Source: Acidobacteriota bacterium
GTDB lineage: Bacteria > Acidobacteriota > Blastocatellia > Pyrinomonadales > Pyrinomonadaceae
Assembly: GCA_020199835.1 (NCBI GenBank)
Contig: JAIVJV010000010.1
Location: forward strand, 1-64,000
DNA length: 64,000 nucleotides
Direction of reading: 5' to 3'
In this document: piece after piece, positions 33,974-43,847 of the stretch
How positions within the stretch are numbered: the first letter of the stretch is position 1
Layout: each line of letters opens with the position of its first letter
Notes under the pieces: generated by a model
The model's database searches: none
Told to the model about the DNA's origin: nothing
The model's input: only the letters and a program-made list of their open reading frames with translations
Translations under genes and position numbers: made by a program

Positions 33974-35551
33974 ATGAGAATTTTACTTTACAACCCAGAT
34001 AACGGAGTGACGCGGAACTTCATGCCGCACTTGTGGATGTTTCTTCTCAAGTCACTCACTCCTCCTGAGCATGAAGTGTTGCTGATCGATGGCAACGCCA
34101 AGCCGATGAACGAGCAACAGCTCGTGCGGTTTGCGCGGCAAGAAAAGATTGGCCTCGTAGGTATCGGAGCAATGACGCGAATGATTGCTCGTGCTTACTC
34201 CTTTGCCGACGCCCTACGCGCGGCCGGCATACCCGTAGTCATGGGTGGTCCACACGTTACTGAATTACCTGACGAAGCGTTGGGGCGTGACGGCGGGCTG
34301 CGGCACGCTGACGCAGTAGCGCTCGGCGAAGCCGATGAGACCTGGCCCAGAATCGTTGCTGATGCTGCTGAAGGCAAGTTGAAGGAGATTTACGAACCGG
34401 TCGACGAATCCGGTAAAGAACGAAAGCCCTCCCTAAAGGCCTACCCGGTAATCCCGTGGGATACCATCGACCTTGACCAGTTTAATTTGATTCCCCGCAT
34501 GTTTCGGCGTTTCACAGAGAAACAGGGTTCAGGATGGAAATACCTGAACATGATGCCGATTGAGTCGGGTCGCGGGTGTCCTTACGGTTGCGAGTTTTGC
34601 ACGGTGACCGGTTTCTTTGGCGACTCGATCCGCTTTAGAACCAACGAAAGCGTCGTTAACGAACTCCTGATGTTGAAACGTCGCGCTCGCAGCGAGCGCG
34701 GACAAATATCCGTTTTCTTCATCGACGATAACTTCGCCATCAATATAAAACGGACCAAGTCGTTACTGCGTGACATCATTGCGGCCGAGGCGCAATTACC
34801 CTGGACCGCGCAAATCAGCGCGAATCTTTTGCGCGATGAAGAGCTCGTAGATCTGATTGCCGCCTCAGGCGGCAAATGGATTTTTATCGGAATGGAATCT
34901 CTCGACGCTGTTAATCTTTCGGATGTAAACAAAAGCTTCAGCAAGCCCGAAGAATACGAAGCGGTCCTTAATCGGCTCGCCCAGCGCAACATCTATGCGA
35001 TCACTTCTTTTATCCTTGGGCTCGACAACGACACTCCAGGTGTGGCTGATCGTATGCTGGAACACATAGAGAGATGGCCGCCGGGATTGCCGGTTTTCAG
35101 CCCGCTCACTCCCTTACCCGGCACTCCGCTGTATGAAAGATTGAAGACTGAGGGACGTTTGACCAGGCCGAAGCACTGGTTAAATTTTGCTCAGTACAAA
35201 ATGTCGCACGTGCCTTTAAAGATAACGATCGCCGAGGCGCAGCAGGAGCTCGACACGGCGTGGCGAAAAACGTACAGCCCGCAGCGCAACAAGCATGTTA
35301 CTGACATGCTCACAGAGCAAAATCTCAATGTGGGCGCCATGCACTTCCTGATGAGACTTTTCTTTCGCGGCATCTACGTTCCACAGATGACGAAAAGAGC
35401 ATGGCTGAGTTTGATCGTTCAAAACCGTAAATCGATCCTCAAGTTATTACGAAACGGCGTTGTGAAATACCGTGAGCACCACGCCGCAATGCGTGCTACT
35501 CCAGTTAAACGCGTTAACGCGAAGGTAATTGAAGACGGTCGGAGTCAGTGA
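33974..35551 (+). CDS. B12-binding-type radical SAM protein, second copy
   Basis: 525 residues. B12-binding-like N-terminal domain (1-140, [24 protein letters not shown]) and radical SAM core with Cys202, Cys206, Cys209 (GCPYGCEFC). Overall layout like the 30117 gene, but sequences differ clearly, so they are distant paralogues with probably different reactions. The C-terminal extension (about 400-525) is basic and helical. GGGGA lies before ATG 33974. The position in the desaturase island suggests a lipid or isoprenoid substrate (inference). Confidence 0.85.
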   Translation: MRILLYNPDNGVTRNFMPHLWMFLLKSLTPPEHEVLLIDGNAKPMNEQQLVRFARQEKIGLVGIGAMTRMIARAYSFADALRAAGIPVVMGGPHVTELPDEALGRDGGLRHADAVALGEADETWPRIVADAAEGKLKEIYEPVDESGKERKPSLKAYPVIPWDTIDLDQFNLIPRMFRRFTEKQGSGWKYLNMMPIESGRGCPYGCEFCTVTGFFGDSIRFRTNESVVNELLMLKRRARSERGQISVFFIDDNFAINIKRTKSLLRDIIAAEAQLPWTAQISANLLRDEELVDLIAASGGKWIFIGMESLDAVNLSDVNKSFSKPEEYEAVLNRLAQRNIYAITSFILGLDNDTPGVADRMLEHIERWPPGLPVFSPLTPLPGTPLYERLKTEGRLTRPKHWLNFAQYKMSHVPLKITIAEAQQELDTAWRKTYSPQRNKHVTDMLTEQNLNVGAMHFLMRLFFRGIYVPQMTKRAWLSLIVQNRKSILKLLRNGVVKYREHHAAMRATPVKRVNAKVIEDGRSQ

Positions 35552-35570
35552 CGGCAAATGAACGAGGGTT

Positions 35571-35807
35571 ATGAACGGACTGCGCATATTTATCCGGCCG
35601 GACAAAGCTTCGATTGAAGATAATGTTTTCTATAGCCAGCGTAGCCGTGGTCCGATATACCGCTGGCACTACGAAGAGCGCCTTGCCAGGTGGCACGTTA
35701 TGCGGGTCGATGTTTCCCACTGGAGTTCGCACGAATTGTGCCTTGCCCGTTGGCGCTCCGTTCCTCAGGCGCTCAAGGTTCAATTGAGGGAACACTACGT
35801 CGAATAG
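35571..35807 (+). CDS. Small unknown protein (78 aa)
   Basis: Starts 19 bp after the radical SAM gene, same strand, and ends exactly where the convergent gene's stop begins. The composition is protein-like, rich in Trp, Arg and His ([31 protein letters not shown]), which argues against a chance frame. No family recognised. Confidence 0.5.
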   Translation: MNGLRIFIRPDKASIEDNVFYSQRSRGPIYRWHYEERLARWHVMRVDVSHWSSHELCLARWRSVPQALKVQLREHYVE

Positions 35808-36653
35808 TTACGCGACAACGGCAGTTAGTTCGAGAACGTGGTTGCCCAGACGCAGATCGCCTTGAATCTCAATTTGTGCTCTCGCTAAATCGCGATCGAT
35901 TCCTTTCGTAAAAACACGCCACGCGATTTCCTGCGGTATCGTCACTCGCGCCGCCGGCTCTGTTCCTGATTCCTTTACCAGTTCCCAGCTGCCACTCGCT
36001 CTCGACAAGAGCCACTGCCCACCGGATTCGCCCGTGATCACTACCAGCAATACAGTGCCGGCAGGTGCGTCCGTTTCCCGATAAAGGTGAGGCAAGCCGC
36101 GGAGAAAGCAGTCGAGGACCGGATGATAGAGTTCCGGGGTCATGATCCCGGGGCGATTTACGGCAACTCTAATTTGCTGTTGATGATGCCAGCGCTCCGT
36201 CAACTCGCGAGCGGTGTCAAACCAGTTAAGAGAGACCGCTTCTCCCGCCCAACTCACACCAAACGCAGCCGGAGCAAACGGGTCGAGCGATTCGTGAAAC
36301 TTCGCGCTTTGCTCACACGCAATTTTCATTAGATCGATGAGGACGGGCGGACTAAGACGCCGATAAACTGTCACGCCCTCTTCGTTCAGACGATTGACCA
36401 ACGTGACTACATCCGGTGGCGATTTGATCTTGTCCGTTTCGACGTACCACGCGTCCCGCGCTACCGACAATTTGCGCAGCACCGTGTCGAGCAGGTGCGC
36501 CGCGACATCGCGAACCTTCCACTGAGGCGCAACGGTTTGCACCTCCCACTCGCTCGCGGACAACGAAAGTAAAAGCTCGATTAGTTTGTCATCAACTCTG
36601 CGCAACAGATGCGGGCAGAGGATCGGATCAAGGCCACTCGATTGAAAGCTCAT
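35808..36653 (-). CDS. DinB/maleylpyruvate-isomerase-fold protein
   Basis: 281 residues from ATG 36653; the frame continues upstream to 36734 but with a Cys/Lys-rich, non-homologous extension. The N-terminal four-helix part (ELLLSLSASEWEVQTVAPQW, KVRDVAAHLLD) matches the maleylpyruvate isomerase N-terminal/DinB-like fold, with the typical W-x-V-x-D-V-x-A-H-L. The C-terminal part (TGESGGQWLLSRASGSWELV, then PQEIAWRVFTKG) resembles the SCP2-like tail of these proteins. Known members use thiols such as mycothiol or bacillithiol; the true reaction is unknown here. Confidence 0.75.
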   Translation of the reverse strand: MSFQSSGLDPILCPHLLRRVDDKLIELLLSLSASEWEVQTVAPQWKVRDVAAHLLDTVLRKLSVARDAWYVETDKIKSPPDVVTLVNRLNEEGVTVYRRLSPPVLIDLMKIACEQSAKFHESLDPFAPAAFGVSWAGEAVSLNWFDTARELTERWHHQQQIRVAVNRPGIMTPELYHPVLDCFLRGLPHLYRETDAPAGTVLLVVITGESGGQWLLSRASGSWELVKESGTEPAARVTIPQEIAWRVFTKGIDRDLARAQIEIQGDLRLGNHVLELTAVVA

Positions 36654-36769
36654 GCTGATTTTCACGTTAGCATAACTTCGCAATTTTGGAACCGAATCCG
36701 AAAACGCGTCTACTGCTTTACAACGACTCTTCAAACTTTCAGATCCTCTTCATGGTCCTTAACTCATCT

Positions 36770-36789
36770 TCAATTTTGGAAAAAATTGA
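36770..36789. promoter_or_regulatory. Palindrome 1 upstream of Oar-like receptor
   Basis: TCAATTTT-GGAA-AAAATTGA, perfect 8-bp arms. Only 4 bp from the second palindrome; possible operator. Confidence 0.45.
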
Positions 36790-36793
36790 GAGA

Positions 36794-36814
36794 TTTGGAT
36801 CGCGTTGATCCAAA
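36794..36814. promoter_or_regulatory. Palindrome 2 upstream of Oar-like receptor
   Basis: TTTGGATC-N5-GATCCAAA, perfect 8-bp arms with a 5-bp spacer, a usual operator geometry for dimeric repressors. Confidence 0.5.
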
Positions 36815-36960
36815 GGCGTAGAAACTCTTCTCTTCATCGTTCTCGATCGCTGCGTCTCAACATTGGCTCGTTAGTTGCCCACCGATTTCCACACCAGGTC
36901 ATTCTTGGTAAGGACAAAAGCCAAACTCCAGAGCAAGTCCGAAATTTCGGAGGAAAACAG

Positions 36961-39900
36961 ATGGCAAAACTGAAATACTTTAGCGCTTTGACAATGCTGA
37001 TTCTGCTCGCACTGGCGCCCACCGCAATGGGCCAAACCAGTAAGGGCTTTGTGGTCGGGACAATCGCCGACCCTAACGGCGCCGCCGTCGCGGCTGCCAC
37101 GATCAAAATCACCCACACGGCTACGGGAGTCTCACGCGAAACGACTGCGCAAGAAGATGGCAGCTATCGTTTCGACGCCGTCGATCCCGGAACCTACAAA
37201 CTCGAAGTCACTGCAACGGGATTCAAGACCGCGACTCGCGAAGTCGTAGTCGCAGCAGCCCAGACTGCTGAAGCTTCAATTCCGTTGGAAGTGGGAAATC
37301 CGACCGAGGTCGTAACCGTAACCTCGGGAACTACAGTTGAACTTCAAACGCAGGACGGCGCGCGCGTAAACACGATCGGCACGCGTGAGATTACCGAGAT
37401 GCCGGTTCAGGGTTTGAACCCCGTGAATCTCGTGTTCACGCTTCCCGGTGTTACCGATCCTGGTCCATTGGCCGGCGGCTTTGTTCAAGGAACAGAGTTC
37501 TCCGTCAACGGGCTGCGCGCTCGTGCTAACAACCAGTTGATCGACGGACTGGATAACAACGACAACTCGATCACCGGCCAGTTTTATCAACCGGTTTTGC
37601 GCGACGGCTATAACGAAGTGACTGTGCTGCAGAGCGACTACTCGGCTGAGTATGGCCGAGCGGGTGGCGCTGTGGTGAACGTTATAACGCGCAGTGGAAC
37701 CAACGACTTTCACGGCTCGATATACGACGTTATTACTCCGAGCAAGCTCGCCGCACTTTCACCATTTGAGAAGGCCGGCCTCGGTTTGACCAAGAAACCG
37801 GTCACTATCCAGAACGACTATGGCTTCTCGGTTGGTGGTCCAATCATCAAGAACAAGCTGTTCTTCTTTGGCACGATTCAGTGGTCTCCGTTCCGAGCCG
37901 GCGGCGTGACGTCTTCACCCGCTGTCCCGACCGCCGAAGGTGTGGCGCAACTGCGCGCGCTCTTCCCGGCAGGCGCGAGTCCGAATCTCGATCGTTATCT
38001 CGCTTCAATCGGTGACCTCCGCGGCACAACGGGCGTCTTCAATGTGCCTCTCGGCGGCGGTCGCGGATCGATTCCGTTCGGCACCGCGACTCGAACCAGC
38101 GCCCAACCCGTGGATGATACGCAGTATCTCTTCCGCGTAGATTGGACCGCGAGCTCGAAGGACGCCGTCTCCGTTCGTTACCTGGCTGATGATCAAATCT
38201 TCTCGAACCAGGTCCCGCAGTTCTCATCGCTGCAATTTCCGGGAACGGAAGTTGACGTGCCCAGCTTGATTCAGAATGCCTACATCAACTGGACGCGCAC
38301 GTTCTCGCCGAACACAACCAACGAACTTCGGTTTGGTTATGGCCGGTTCAATGTGCTGTTCAACTATCGCAATCCCGAACTACTGACGGCGCCCGCGCAG
38401 TTTCTTTTCGGCGGAACGGCTTCGAACGTAACCGGCATTGGTCCTGATCCCACTTTCCCGCAGGGTCGAATCTTCAATAACTGGCAGCTTCAGGACACGA
38501 TCTCGCACACAATGGGTAATCACACCATTCGCGCCGGGTTCGACATGATGCTCCAACGTGCGAAGCAGTTCGTACCCATCAACACCCGCGGAACTTTAAC
38601 GTTCACCGATGCTGTTGACGAGGAAGGCAACGTTCTCTTTCCGGCTTTCGGAAACTTCGTTGACAACTTCTCGGGCAATTCAGGCGGGTTTGCCGCGAAA
38701 GTATTTGGCGCGAACGTTGATTACCCCAACGTGTTCAACCAGTCATACTTCGTCAACGACAACTGGCGTGCTCGTCCCAATCTGACGTTCAACCTCGGCT
38801 TGCGTTACGAGCTTTACGGTGTGGCGCAAAACGCAGCGCACTTCCCGGCGTTCTGTGGTTTCGACGTGCCGTTCCCGACTCGTTGCGAAGTGAAACGAGA
38901 CACGAACAACTTTGCTCCGCGCTTCAGCTTTGCTTACACGCCGAAGTTCTGGAAGCGGATGTTTGGCGAAGATGTAACTGTAATCCGGGGCGGCTTCGCT
39001 GTGAATTACGACGTCTTCTTCAACAACATACTTAGTAACACAGTGGCTTCGTCGCCTAACGCGGTCGGCGTCACGACGTTTGGATCGGACGCACCAGGCC
39101 CGCGTGGTTTTGCGAACGCCTCCAACACGCTTCCGGACGAAGCAGCTGATCCGAATCCGTTGGCGACTCAATCGACAGTGTTGCCGAACCTGCACAACCC
39201 GAAGACCTACGTTTGGAATTTCGGTATTCAACGACAACTTCCCTGGCGGATGGTCGCGGACGTTGCTTACGTAGGATCGCGTGGTATTCACCTCTTCATC
39301 AATGAAGAATTGAATCCGCGTAACATCCTGGCAGCCGGTGCTCCGCGCGTAAATTCGGGTTTTGGTCCGGTTCAGCCGCGTACCAATGGTGGCGATTCGA
39401 ATTACCATTCGTTGCAGACGCGACTCGAAAGAGGTTTCGCAGACCGCGTACTATTCCGTCTTGCGTACACCTTCTCGAAAGCGATCGACAACGTCAATAG
39501 CGAAGTCTTCGTGACCTCGGGTGGAAGCAGCCGTGCCTCTGACCTGTTGGGTAATCTGGGTGGACGGCGAATTGACCGCAGTGTGGCCAGCTACGATGTG
39601 CCGCACGCAGCATCCTTCTCGTTCCTCTACGATATTCCGACAGCTTCGGATAATCGCATCATCAGAGGCATCACGAGTGGTTTTACTCTTTCGGGAATCT
39701 GGCGCCTTCAATCAGGAGCTGTCGAAACGGCTTACTTGAATGGCTTTGACATTAACGGCGATGGCGTGGCTTTTAACGATCGCCCCGCAATCAGCAATTC
39801 AAATGCTCCGGCTAACTCGGTCGCGATCGCCAACGCGCTATGCGATGTTGCTTCACCGACCGGATATTGCCGGAACGATTTCGTCACTCCGATCGGGCTC

Positions 39901-40236
39901 AACGATGCACGTTTTGTAGTCGATCCCGACATTCGCACAGGAATCGTGGGACGCAATACGCTTCGTGCTCCGAGCTGGAACAGGCTGGATCTCAGTCTTA
40001 CCAAAGCGATCGGAATGCCGTTCACTCCATGGGAAGGTGACAAGTTTGAAATTCGCGTGGACTTCTTCAACGTATTCAACCGTCCGATCTTTACGTGGGA
40101 CGCACTTACGGTGGGTGGTCTGAGCGATGGCGATGTTTTCAACACCTTCTTCAACCAACCGGAACTCAACGGAGGACCAAACAACGTACTCCGCACTTCC
40201 CGGTCGGGACGAATCCAACTGCGGTATTCGTTCTGA
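36961..40236 (+). CDS. Oar-like TonB-dependent outer-membrane protein
   Basis: 1,091 residues from ATG 36961 (GGAGGAAAA 4 nt upstream; the longer frame lacks a site and a signal peptide). Signal peptide (1-25), CarboxypepD_reg domain (about 28-110, FVVGTIADPNGAAVAAATIK), plug region with SVNGLRARANNQLIDGLDNN and YSAEYGRAGGAVVNVITRSG, then a very large barrel and the C-terminal RTSRSGRIQLRYSF. Oar proteins are expanded in Acidobacteriota and Myxococcota and are thought to move large substrates or export proteins. A strong terminator follows. Confidence 0.92.
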   Translation: MAKLKYFSALTMLILLALAPTAMGQTSKGFVVGTIADPNGAAVAAATIKITHTATGVSRETTAQEDGSYRFDAVDPGTYKLEVTATGFKTATREVVVAAAQTAEASIPLEVGNPTEVVTVTSGTTVELQTQDGARVNTIGTREITEMPVQGLNPVNLVFTLPGVTDPGPLAGGFVQGTEFSVNGLRARANNQLIDGLDNNDNSITGQFYQPVLRDGYNEVTVLQSDYSAEYGRAGGAVVNVITRSGTNDFHGSIYDVITPSKLAALSPFEKAGLGLTKKPVTIQNDYGFSVGGPIIKNKLFFFGTIQWSPFRAGGVTSSPAVPTAEGVAQLRALFPAGASPNLDRYLASIGDLRGTTGVFNVPLGGGRGSIPFGTATRTSAQPVDDTQYLFRVDWTASSKDAVSVRYLADDQIFSNQVPQFSSLQFPGTEVDVPSLIQNAYINWTRTFSPNTTNELRFGYGRFNVLFNYRNPELLTAPAQFLFGGTASNVTGIGPDPTFPQGRIFNNWQLQDTISHTMGNHTIRAGFDMMLQRAKQFVPINTRGTLTFTDAVDEEGNVLFPAFGNFVDNFSGNSGGFAAKVFGANVDYPNVFNQSYFVNDNWRARPNLTFNLGLRYELYGVAQNAAHFPAFCGFDVPFPTRCEVKRDTNNFAPRFSFAYTPKFWKRMFGEDVTVIRGGFAVNYDVFFNNILSNTVASSPNAVGVTTFGSDAPGPRGFANASNTLPDEAADPNPLATQSTVLPNLHNPKTYVWNFGIQRQLPWRMVADVAYVGSRGIHLFINEELNPRNILAAGAPRVNSGFGPVQPRTNGGDSNYHSLQTRLERGFADRVLFRLAYTFSKAIDNVNSEVFVTSGGSSRASDLLGNLGGRRIDRSVASYDVPHAASFSFLYDIPTASDNRIIRGITSGFTLSGIWRLQSGAVETAYLNGFDINGDGVAFNDRPAISNSNAPANSVAIANALCDVASPTGYCRNDFVTPIGLNDARFVVDPDIRTGIVGRNTLRAPSWNRLDLSLTKAIGMPFTPWEGDKFEIRVDFFNVFNRPIFTWDALTVGGLSDGDVFNTFFNQPELNGGPNNVLRTSRSGRIQLRYSF

Positions 40237-40259
40237 GGATTAAAAGCTGGACACTGTTA

Positions 40260-40293
40260 GGGGCGGGACCTTCTTAGGCCCGCCCCTCTTTTA
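40260..40293 (+). terminator. Intrinsic terminator after the Oar-like gene
   Basis: GGGGCGGG-A-CC (40260-40270), 6-nt loop, GGCCCGCCCC (40277-40286), followed by TCTTTTAT. A GC-rich 10-bp stem with one bulge. Confidence 0.9.
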
Positions 40294-40314
40294 TGTCCAC
40301 GAAGTTAGTGAGAC

Positions 40315-40950
40315 TCACTTCTTTGCAGACCTGCCCAATAGCTTGGCTTCGCGCTTGATCTCCTCACTGCAATCCACGATCTTCTCGAGATTCTCGGCGG
40401 CGGCATCAATCACCTTTGCATCAACTACGCCGAGATTCTTGAAGAGCGGATTTGCCACAAAGCTCACCACCAGGTCGTGCAGGGCTACGATATTTTGCTT
40501 GATGTGACTTTCGTCGATCGTTTCCGCGTGAGTAGTCTTCACTTCAGTCTTCTCGGGTTCAGGAAGTGAAAGATTTTCCCGCAATCGAGAGCTTCGTTTC
40601 TTCATGTCATCCGTCAGATCGGCGAGGCGATCGTAATCAAGAGTCTTGTCCGGCTGAAGCATGCGGACGATCTCATTGTGGATCACCTGTATGCGTTGAA
40701 AGTCGTCGTTAATTTGCGGAAAGAGATTTCGCCTTCGTTCCCTGGCCGCCTTCGCATCGTTCCTCATGCGATTGATCGTGCGATCGTAATCGTCCGCGGC
40801 CCTACTACCGTCGCGAGCGGCGGGACCTGGCAAGCGCGACTGTGATTGGGCAACCTCTGCGACGGCGAGCAGGATGAGTGGCAAGGAAATAATCGTGCAG
40901 CAATGCTTACGGTTAAAGCGCTGAAGGACCGTGGGTCTCGACTGGCTCAT
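40315..40950 (-). CDS. Secreted helical protein of unknown function
   Basis: 211 residues from ATG 40950 (GGAGGCAACATC precedes it; the frame is open further but has no site). Signal peptide with cleavage near AQSQS, then mainly helical charged sequence (DDYDRTINRMRNDAKAARER, DLTDDMKKRSSRLRENLSLP). No Cys pairs except one, no motif. Acidobacteriota secrete many such proteins; function not known. Confidence 0.65.
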   Translation of the reverse strand: MSQSRPTVLQRFNRKHCCTIISLPLILLAVAEVAQSQSRLPGPAARDGSRAADDYDRTINRMRNDAKAARERRRNLFPQINDDFQRIQVIHNEIVRMLQPDKTLDYDRLADLTDDMKKRSSRLRENLSLPEPEKTEVKTTHAETIDESHIKQNIVALHDLVVSFVANPLFKNLGVVDAKVIDAAAENLEKIVDCSEEIKREAKLLGRSAKK

Positions 40951-41131
40951 GATGTTGCCTCCGAGATGTTTTGTATTGCAAAGCGGCTGGACGACGTAAG
41001 TATAAAACTGGCGATGGTAAAAACACAAAATTTTTTGACGACCTACGGCGCGCTCTGTATAGTCGTGATCAGTTTTCCAGCTTGCCTACCTCGACGTCGG
41101 CATTTCTAATAATCCCAGCCGAGGAGATTTT

Positions 41132-41365
41132 ATGAGACGTGAACCCCTAGCGATTCTCTCTGCCGTCGTTCTCTCTGTAAACCTGTTTCTCAACCATCCT
41201 ACGGCCCTCGCGTTTGCGGATGAACGATTCGCCACCCAGGTGAAGCTCTCAGAACCGATCCCCGGTTTCGGAATGACTGTGGATATCGACGGCACAGTCC
41301 GTTTTCCATCCCCTCCGTTTACATTTTCCAGTAGGGTGGTCCATCTTCCGCGACGGGCGGAATGA
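41132..41365 (+). CDS. Small exported peptide-like protein (77 aa)
   Basis: GAGGAG 6 nt before ATG 41132, signal peptide (REPLAILSAVVLSVNLFLNH, cleavage after LAFA), and a short mature part of about 45 residues without motif. It lies 31 bp upstream of the cytochrome P460 gene. The last third may be non-conserved. Confidence 0.5.
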   Translation: MRREPLAILSAVVLSVNLFLNHPTALAFADERFATQVKLSEPIPGFGMTVDIDGTVRFPSPPFTFSSRVVHLPRRAE

Positions 41366-41396
41366 TGCTGATTGATCGATGAAGGAAGGCACCCTT

Positions 41397-41930
41397 ATGA
41401 AACGCATGACTCTCTTGTTTGCTCTTGCAACACTGGCGAGCATTATCGCTTTTGCGGCGCCCGCATCCCGGCGCGCTGATCAAAACGCGTCCCAAAACGC
41501 CGCACCGGTTTTCGTGAAAACAATTCCAGCGGGTTACCGCGACTGGCGGTTGGTCTCCGTTGCACGCGAAGAAGGCGATCTGAAGGACATTCGCGCCATT
41601 CTCGGCAACGACGCTGCCATCAAGGCCTATCGCGAAGCGACGCTTCCCTTCCCGGACGGCACGATCATCGCGCGGCTTGCGTGGAGTCACGACGTGTCGG
41701 AGGAAAACAACAAAACCTTTGGTCGTGCTCAATCGTTCGTCGCCGGAGCACCGAAAAACGGCGTTCAGTTTATGGTAAAAGACTCGAAGAAATACGCCTC
41801 GACCGGCGGCTGGGGATTTGCTCATTTCAACGACGGCAAAGCTGCCGATGACGCCGTGCTCAACACGTGTTTTGCCTGCCATCTGGCGGTGAAAGATCGC
41901 GACCTCGTTTTCACCCGTTACGCACCGTAA
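41397..41930 (+). CDS. Cytochrome P460-family haem protein
   Basis: 177 residues from ATG 41397 (AAGGAAGG upstream). Signal peptide to about residue 26, then the P460 domain: IPAGYRDWRLVSV, FPDGTIIARLAWSHDV, VQFMVKDSKKYASTGGWGFA, and the haem motif CFACH (about residue 161). P460 cytochromes oxidise hydroxylamine or bind NO/H2O2, but many family members have no known substrate. A Lys cross-linked to haem is expected, but the exact residue cannot be assigned here. Periplasmic location. Confidence 0.85.
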   Translation: MKRMTLLFALATLASIIAFAAPASRRADQNASQNAAPVFVKTIPAGYRDWRLVSVAREEGDLKDIRAILGNDAAIKAYREATLPFPDGTIIARLAWSHDVSEENNKTFGRAQSFVAGAPKNGVQFMVKDSKKYASTGGWGFAHFNDGKAADDAVLNTCFACHLAVKDRDLVFTRYAP

Positions 41931-41954
41931 TAACGACAGAAAAGGACGAAGACG

Positions 41955-42635
41955 ATGACGACAGAACCAACCATTGACATGAAACTCGAAGTGGCGGTGC
42001 TTAGCGTCTCCGACGTGGACCGCGCGAAGTCGTTCTATCAGAAGCTCGGCTGGCGCGAGGACATTGATATCGCGAACGGCGACTTCCGCGGCGTGCAGAT
42101 CACGCCGCACAATTCGCAAACCTCTATCATCTTCGGTAAGGGAACGAAATCAGGAAAGCCTGGCTCGGGCACGCTGCTTCTCGCAGTCCACGATATCGAC
42201 GCCGCGCGCGCCGACTTGCACGCCCGTGGCGTTGACGTGAGCGAGGTGTTCCATTATGCCGCCGGGCCCTTGAACGACACGGTGCCAAATTCTCGCCTCC
42301 CCGGCCGCGATCCTGAAGGTCGTTCGTATTTCTCGTTCGCGTCGTTTGAGGATCCGGACGGGAACAGTTGGTTGCTCCAGGAGATCACGATGCGGCTTCC
42401 CGGACGCGAGTGGAAACCTGCTGGAGCACAAGCCGCGGATGTCGGAGCACTTGCAGAACTGCTTCACGAGACGGAGGAACACCACGGCGCTTATGAGAAG
42501 ACGCACGGGGAACATCACTGGTGGGACTGGTATGCTTCGTACCTGAGCGCGCGGCAGAACGGCAGTGGTCCAGAGGAAGCGTCAGCCGCAGCGAAGCGGT
42601 ACATGGATGAGGTTTTTCAGGTGCCGCTAAGATGA
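41955..42635 (+). CDS. VOC-family (glyoxalase-like) protein with extra C-terminal domain
   Basis: 226 residues. Residues about 8-148 form a VOC fold (EVAVLSVSDVDRAKSFYQKL, FASFEDPDGNSWLLQEI). Residues about 165-226 add a helical, His/Trp-rich extension (HGEHHWWDWYASYLSARQNG) found in some actinobacterial and acidobacterial VOC proteins. No substrate can be assigned. Follows the P460 gene by 24 bp. Confidence 0.8.
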   Translation: MTTEPTIDMKLEVAVLSVSDVDRAKSFYQKLGWREDIDIANGDFRGVQITPHNSQTSIIFGKGTKSGKPGSGTLLLAVHDIDAARADLHARGVDVSEVFHYAAGPLNDTVPNSRLPGRDPEGRSYFSFASFEDPDGNSWLLQEITMRLPGREWKPAGAQAADVGALAELLHETEEHHGAYEKTHGEHHWWDWYASYLSARQNGSGPEEASAAAKRYMDEVFQVPLR

Positions 42636-42644
42636 TTTGAAGTT

Positions 42645-43724
42645 TCAACTTGCGACTACTTCGCGGTAAACCTGCTCGGTATCCGTCACCATTCGCTTTA
42701 GTGAAAAGCGCTCCCGCGCCGCAAGTGACGCGTTGCGACCGAGGCGTGCACGCTCAAGCGGATCGTCGAGCAGCTCTTCGACTGCCTGGGCCAACGCTTC
42801 TGGATCGTCCACGGGTACAAGTCTGCCGGTGACTCCGTCCTCGATGATCTCCTGGCCACCTTCGGATGCCGTCGCAACGATTGGCAGCCCGGCCGCCATT
42901 GCCTCCACAATCGCGAGACCGAATGGCTCCGACCGTGCCGCGGATACGAACAAGGTTAGCGACGACAGTGCCGCGGGCATGTCGTCGCGCCAACCCGAAA
43001 TTGAGACCGCGTCGTGAAGACGGAGTTCGGCGATGAGACTTTCGAGGGATCGTCGATGGTCCATCTCCGGAGACTTGTCCTCACCAATTACCACAAAGTG
43101 CACACCACGGCGGTGTGCGGCGATCAGCGCCGCCGCGCGCACAAAAACATCGTGACCTTTTATCGGCGAGAGGTGGCCCACCGTTCCAACGAGCACGGGA
43201 GCATCGCCGTCGCGTGCGCCCGCACGCGACCGATCGAAACGCTCGGTATCAATCCCGTTATGGACCACCGTTATCTTTGAAGACTCGATTACGCCGTTTT
43301 GCCGCAGACTTTCTGCCACAGCCTGCGACACTGCGATCACACGACCGGCGCCACTCAGTAGCGGTTTGTTAATTCCTTTTAGCGGGAAAAGCGTGTGACG
43401 CGTAAGCACGAGCCGCCCGCGTGACGCGAGTTTCACAGCAAGCGCTGCAAGGTGATAATCCCTCGCCGCATGCGCGTGAACGATCTCGATCCCGTTCGCA
43501 CGCACAAACTTCGCAAGTCCTCTCAGGTTCTTCAGGTAGTGGCGCGGACTCAGCGCGAAGTGCCGTCCTTCAGGCAAGAACGACAATTCAGCCCACAACG
43601 GAGATCCGGGAACTGACGCTGCGTAAACCTCGTGTCCGAGATCTACCAACGCGTGAGACAGGTCTGCCAAGTGACGTTCGCCGCCGCCGAACGTGATCAC
43701 GGAGCATACCTGTAAAATTCTCAT
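42645..43724 (-). CDS. GT4-family glycosyltransferase
   Basis: 359 residues from ATG 43724; the frame is open to 43772 without a site. GT-B fold: N-terminal Rossmann part with MRILQVCSVITFGGGERHLA, and C-terminal donor-binding part with VGTVGHLSPIKGHDVFVRAA and E-x7-E region (SEPFGLAIVEAMAAGLPIVA). A retaining transferase for envelope polysaccharide or lipopolysaccharide. No other glycan genes are nearby, so the product is unknown. Confidence 0.88.
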   Translation of the reverse strand: MRILQVCSVITFGGGERHLADLSHALVDLGHEVYAASVPGSPLWAELSFLPEGRHFALSPRHYLKNLRGLAKFVRANGIEIVHAHAARDYHLAALAVKLASRGRLVLTRHTLFPLKGINKPLLSGAGRVIAVSQAVAESLRQNGVIESSKITVVHNGIDTERFDRSRAGARDGDAPVLVGTVGHLSPIKGHDVFVRAAALIAAHRRGVHFVVIGEDKSPEMDHRRSLESLIAELRLHDAVSISGWRDDMPAALSSLTLFVSAARSEPFGLAIVEAMAAGLPIVATASEGGQEIIEDGVTGRLVPVDDPEALAQAVEELLDDPLERARLGRNASLAARERFSLKRMVTDTEQVYREVVAS

Positions 43725-43847
43725 TGCACGCGCACGACCCACTCTGCTACAACTTCGCGTAGCTGTTGCCAAGGGTTGTCCTCTCTAACGATTCCCGATT
43801 TCCATTGAATCACGCGTGCACCAAAAGCACACCTGAAGGAGCTAAAC

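Larger units (their letters stand above)
36654..36960. other. Divergent regulatory region upstream of the Oar-like receptor
   Basis: 307 bp between the DinB-like gene (minus) and the receptor gene (plus). It contains two perfect 8-bp inverted repeats (separate entries) and no gene. Confidence 0.6.
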
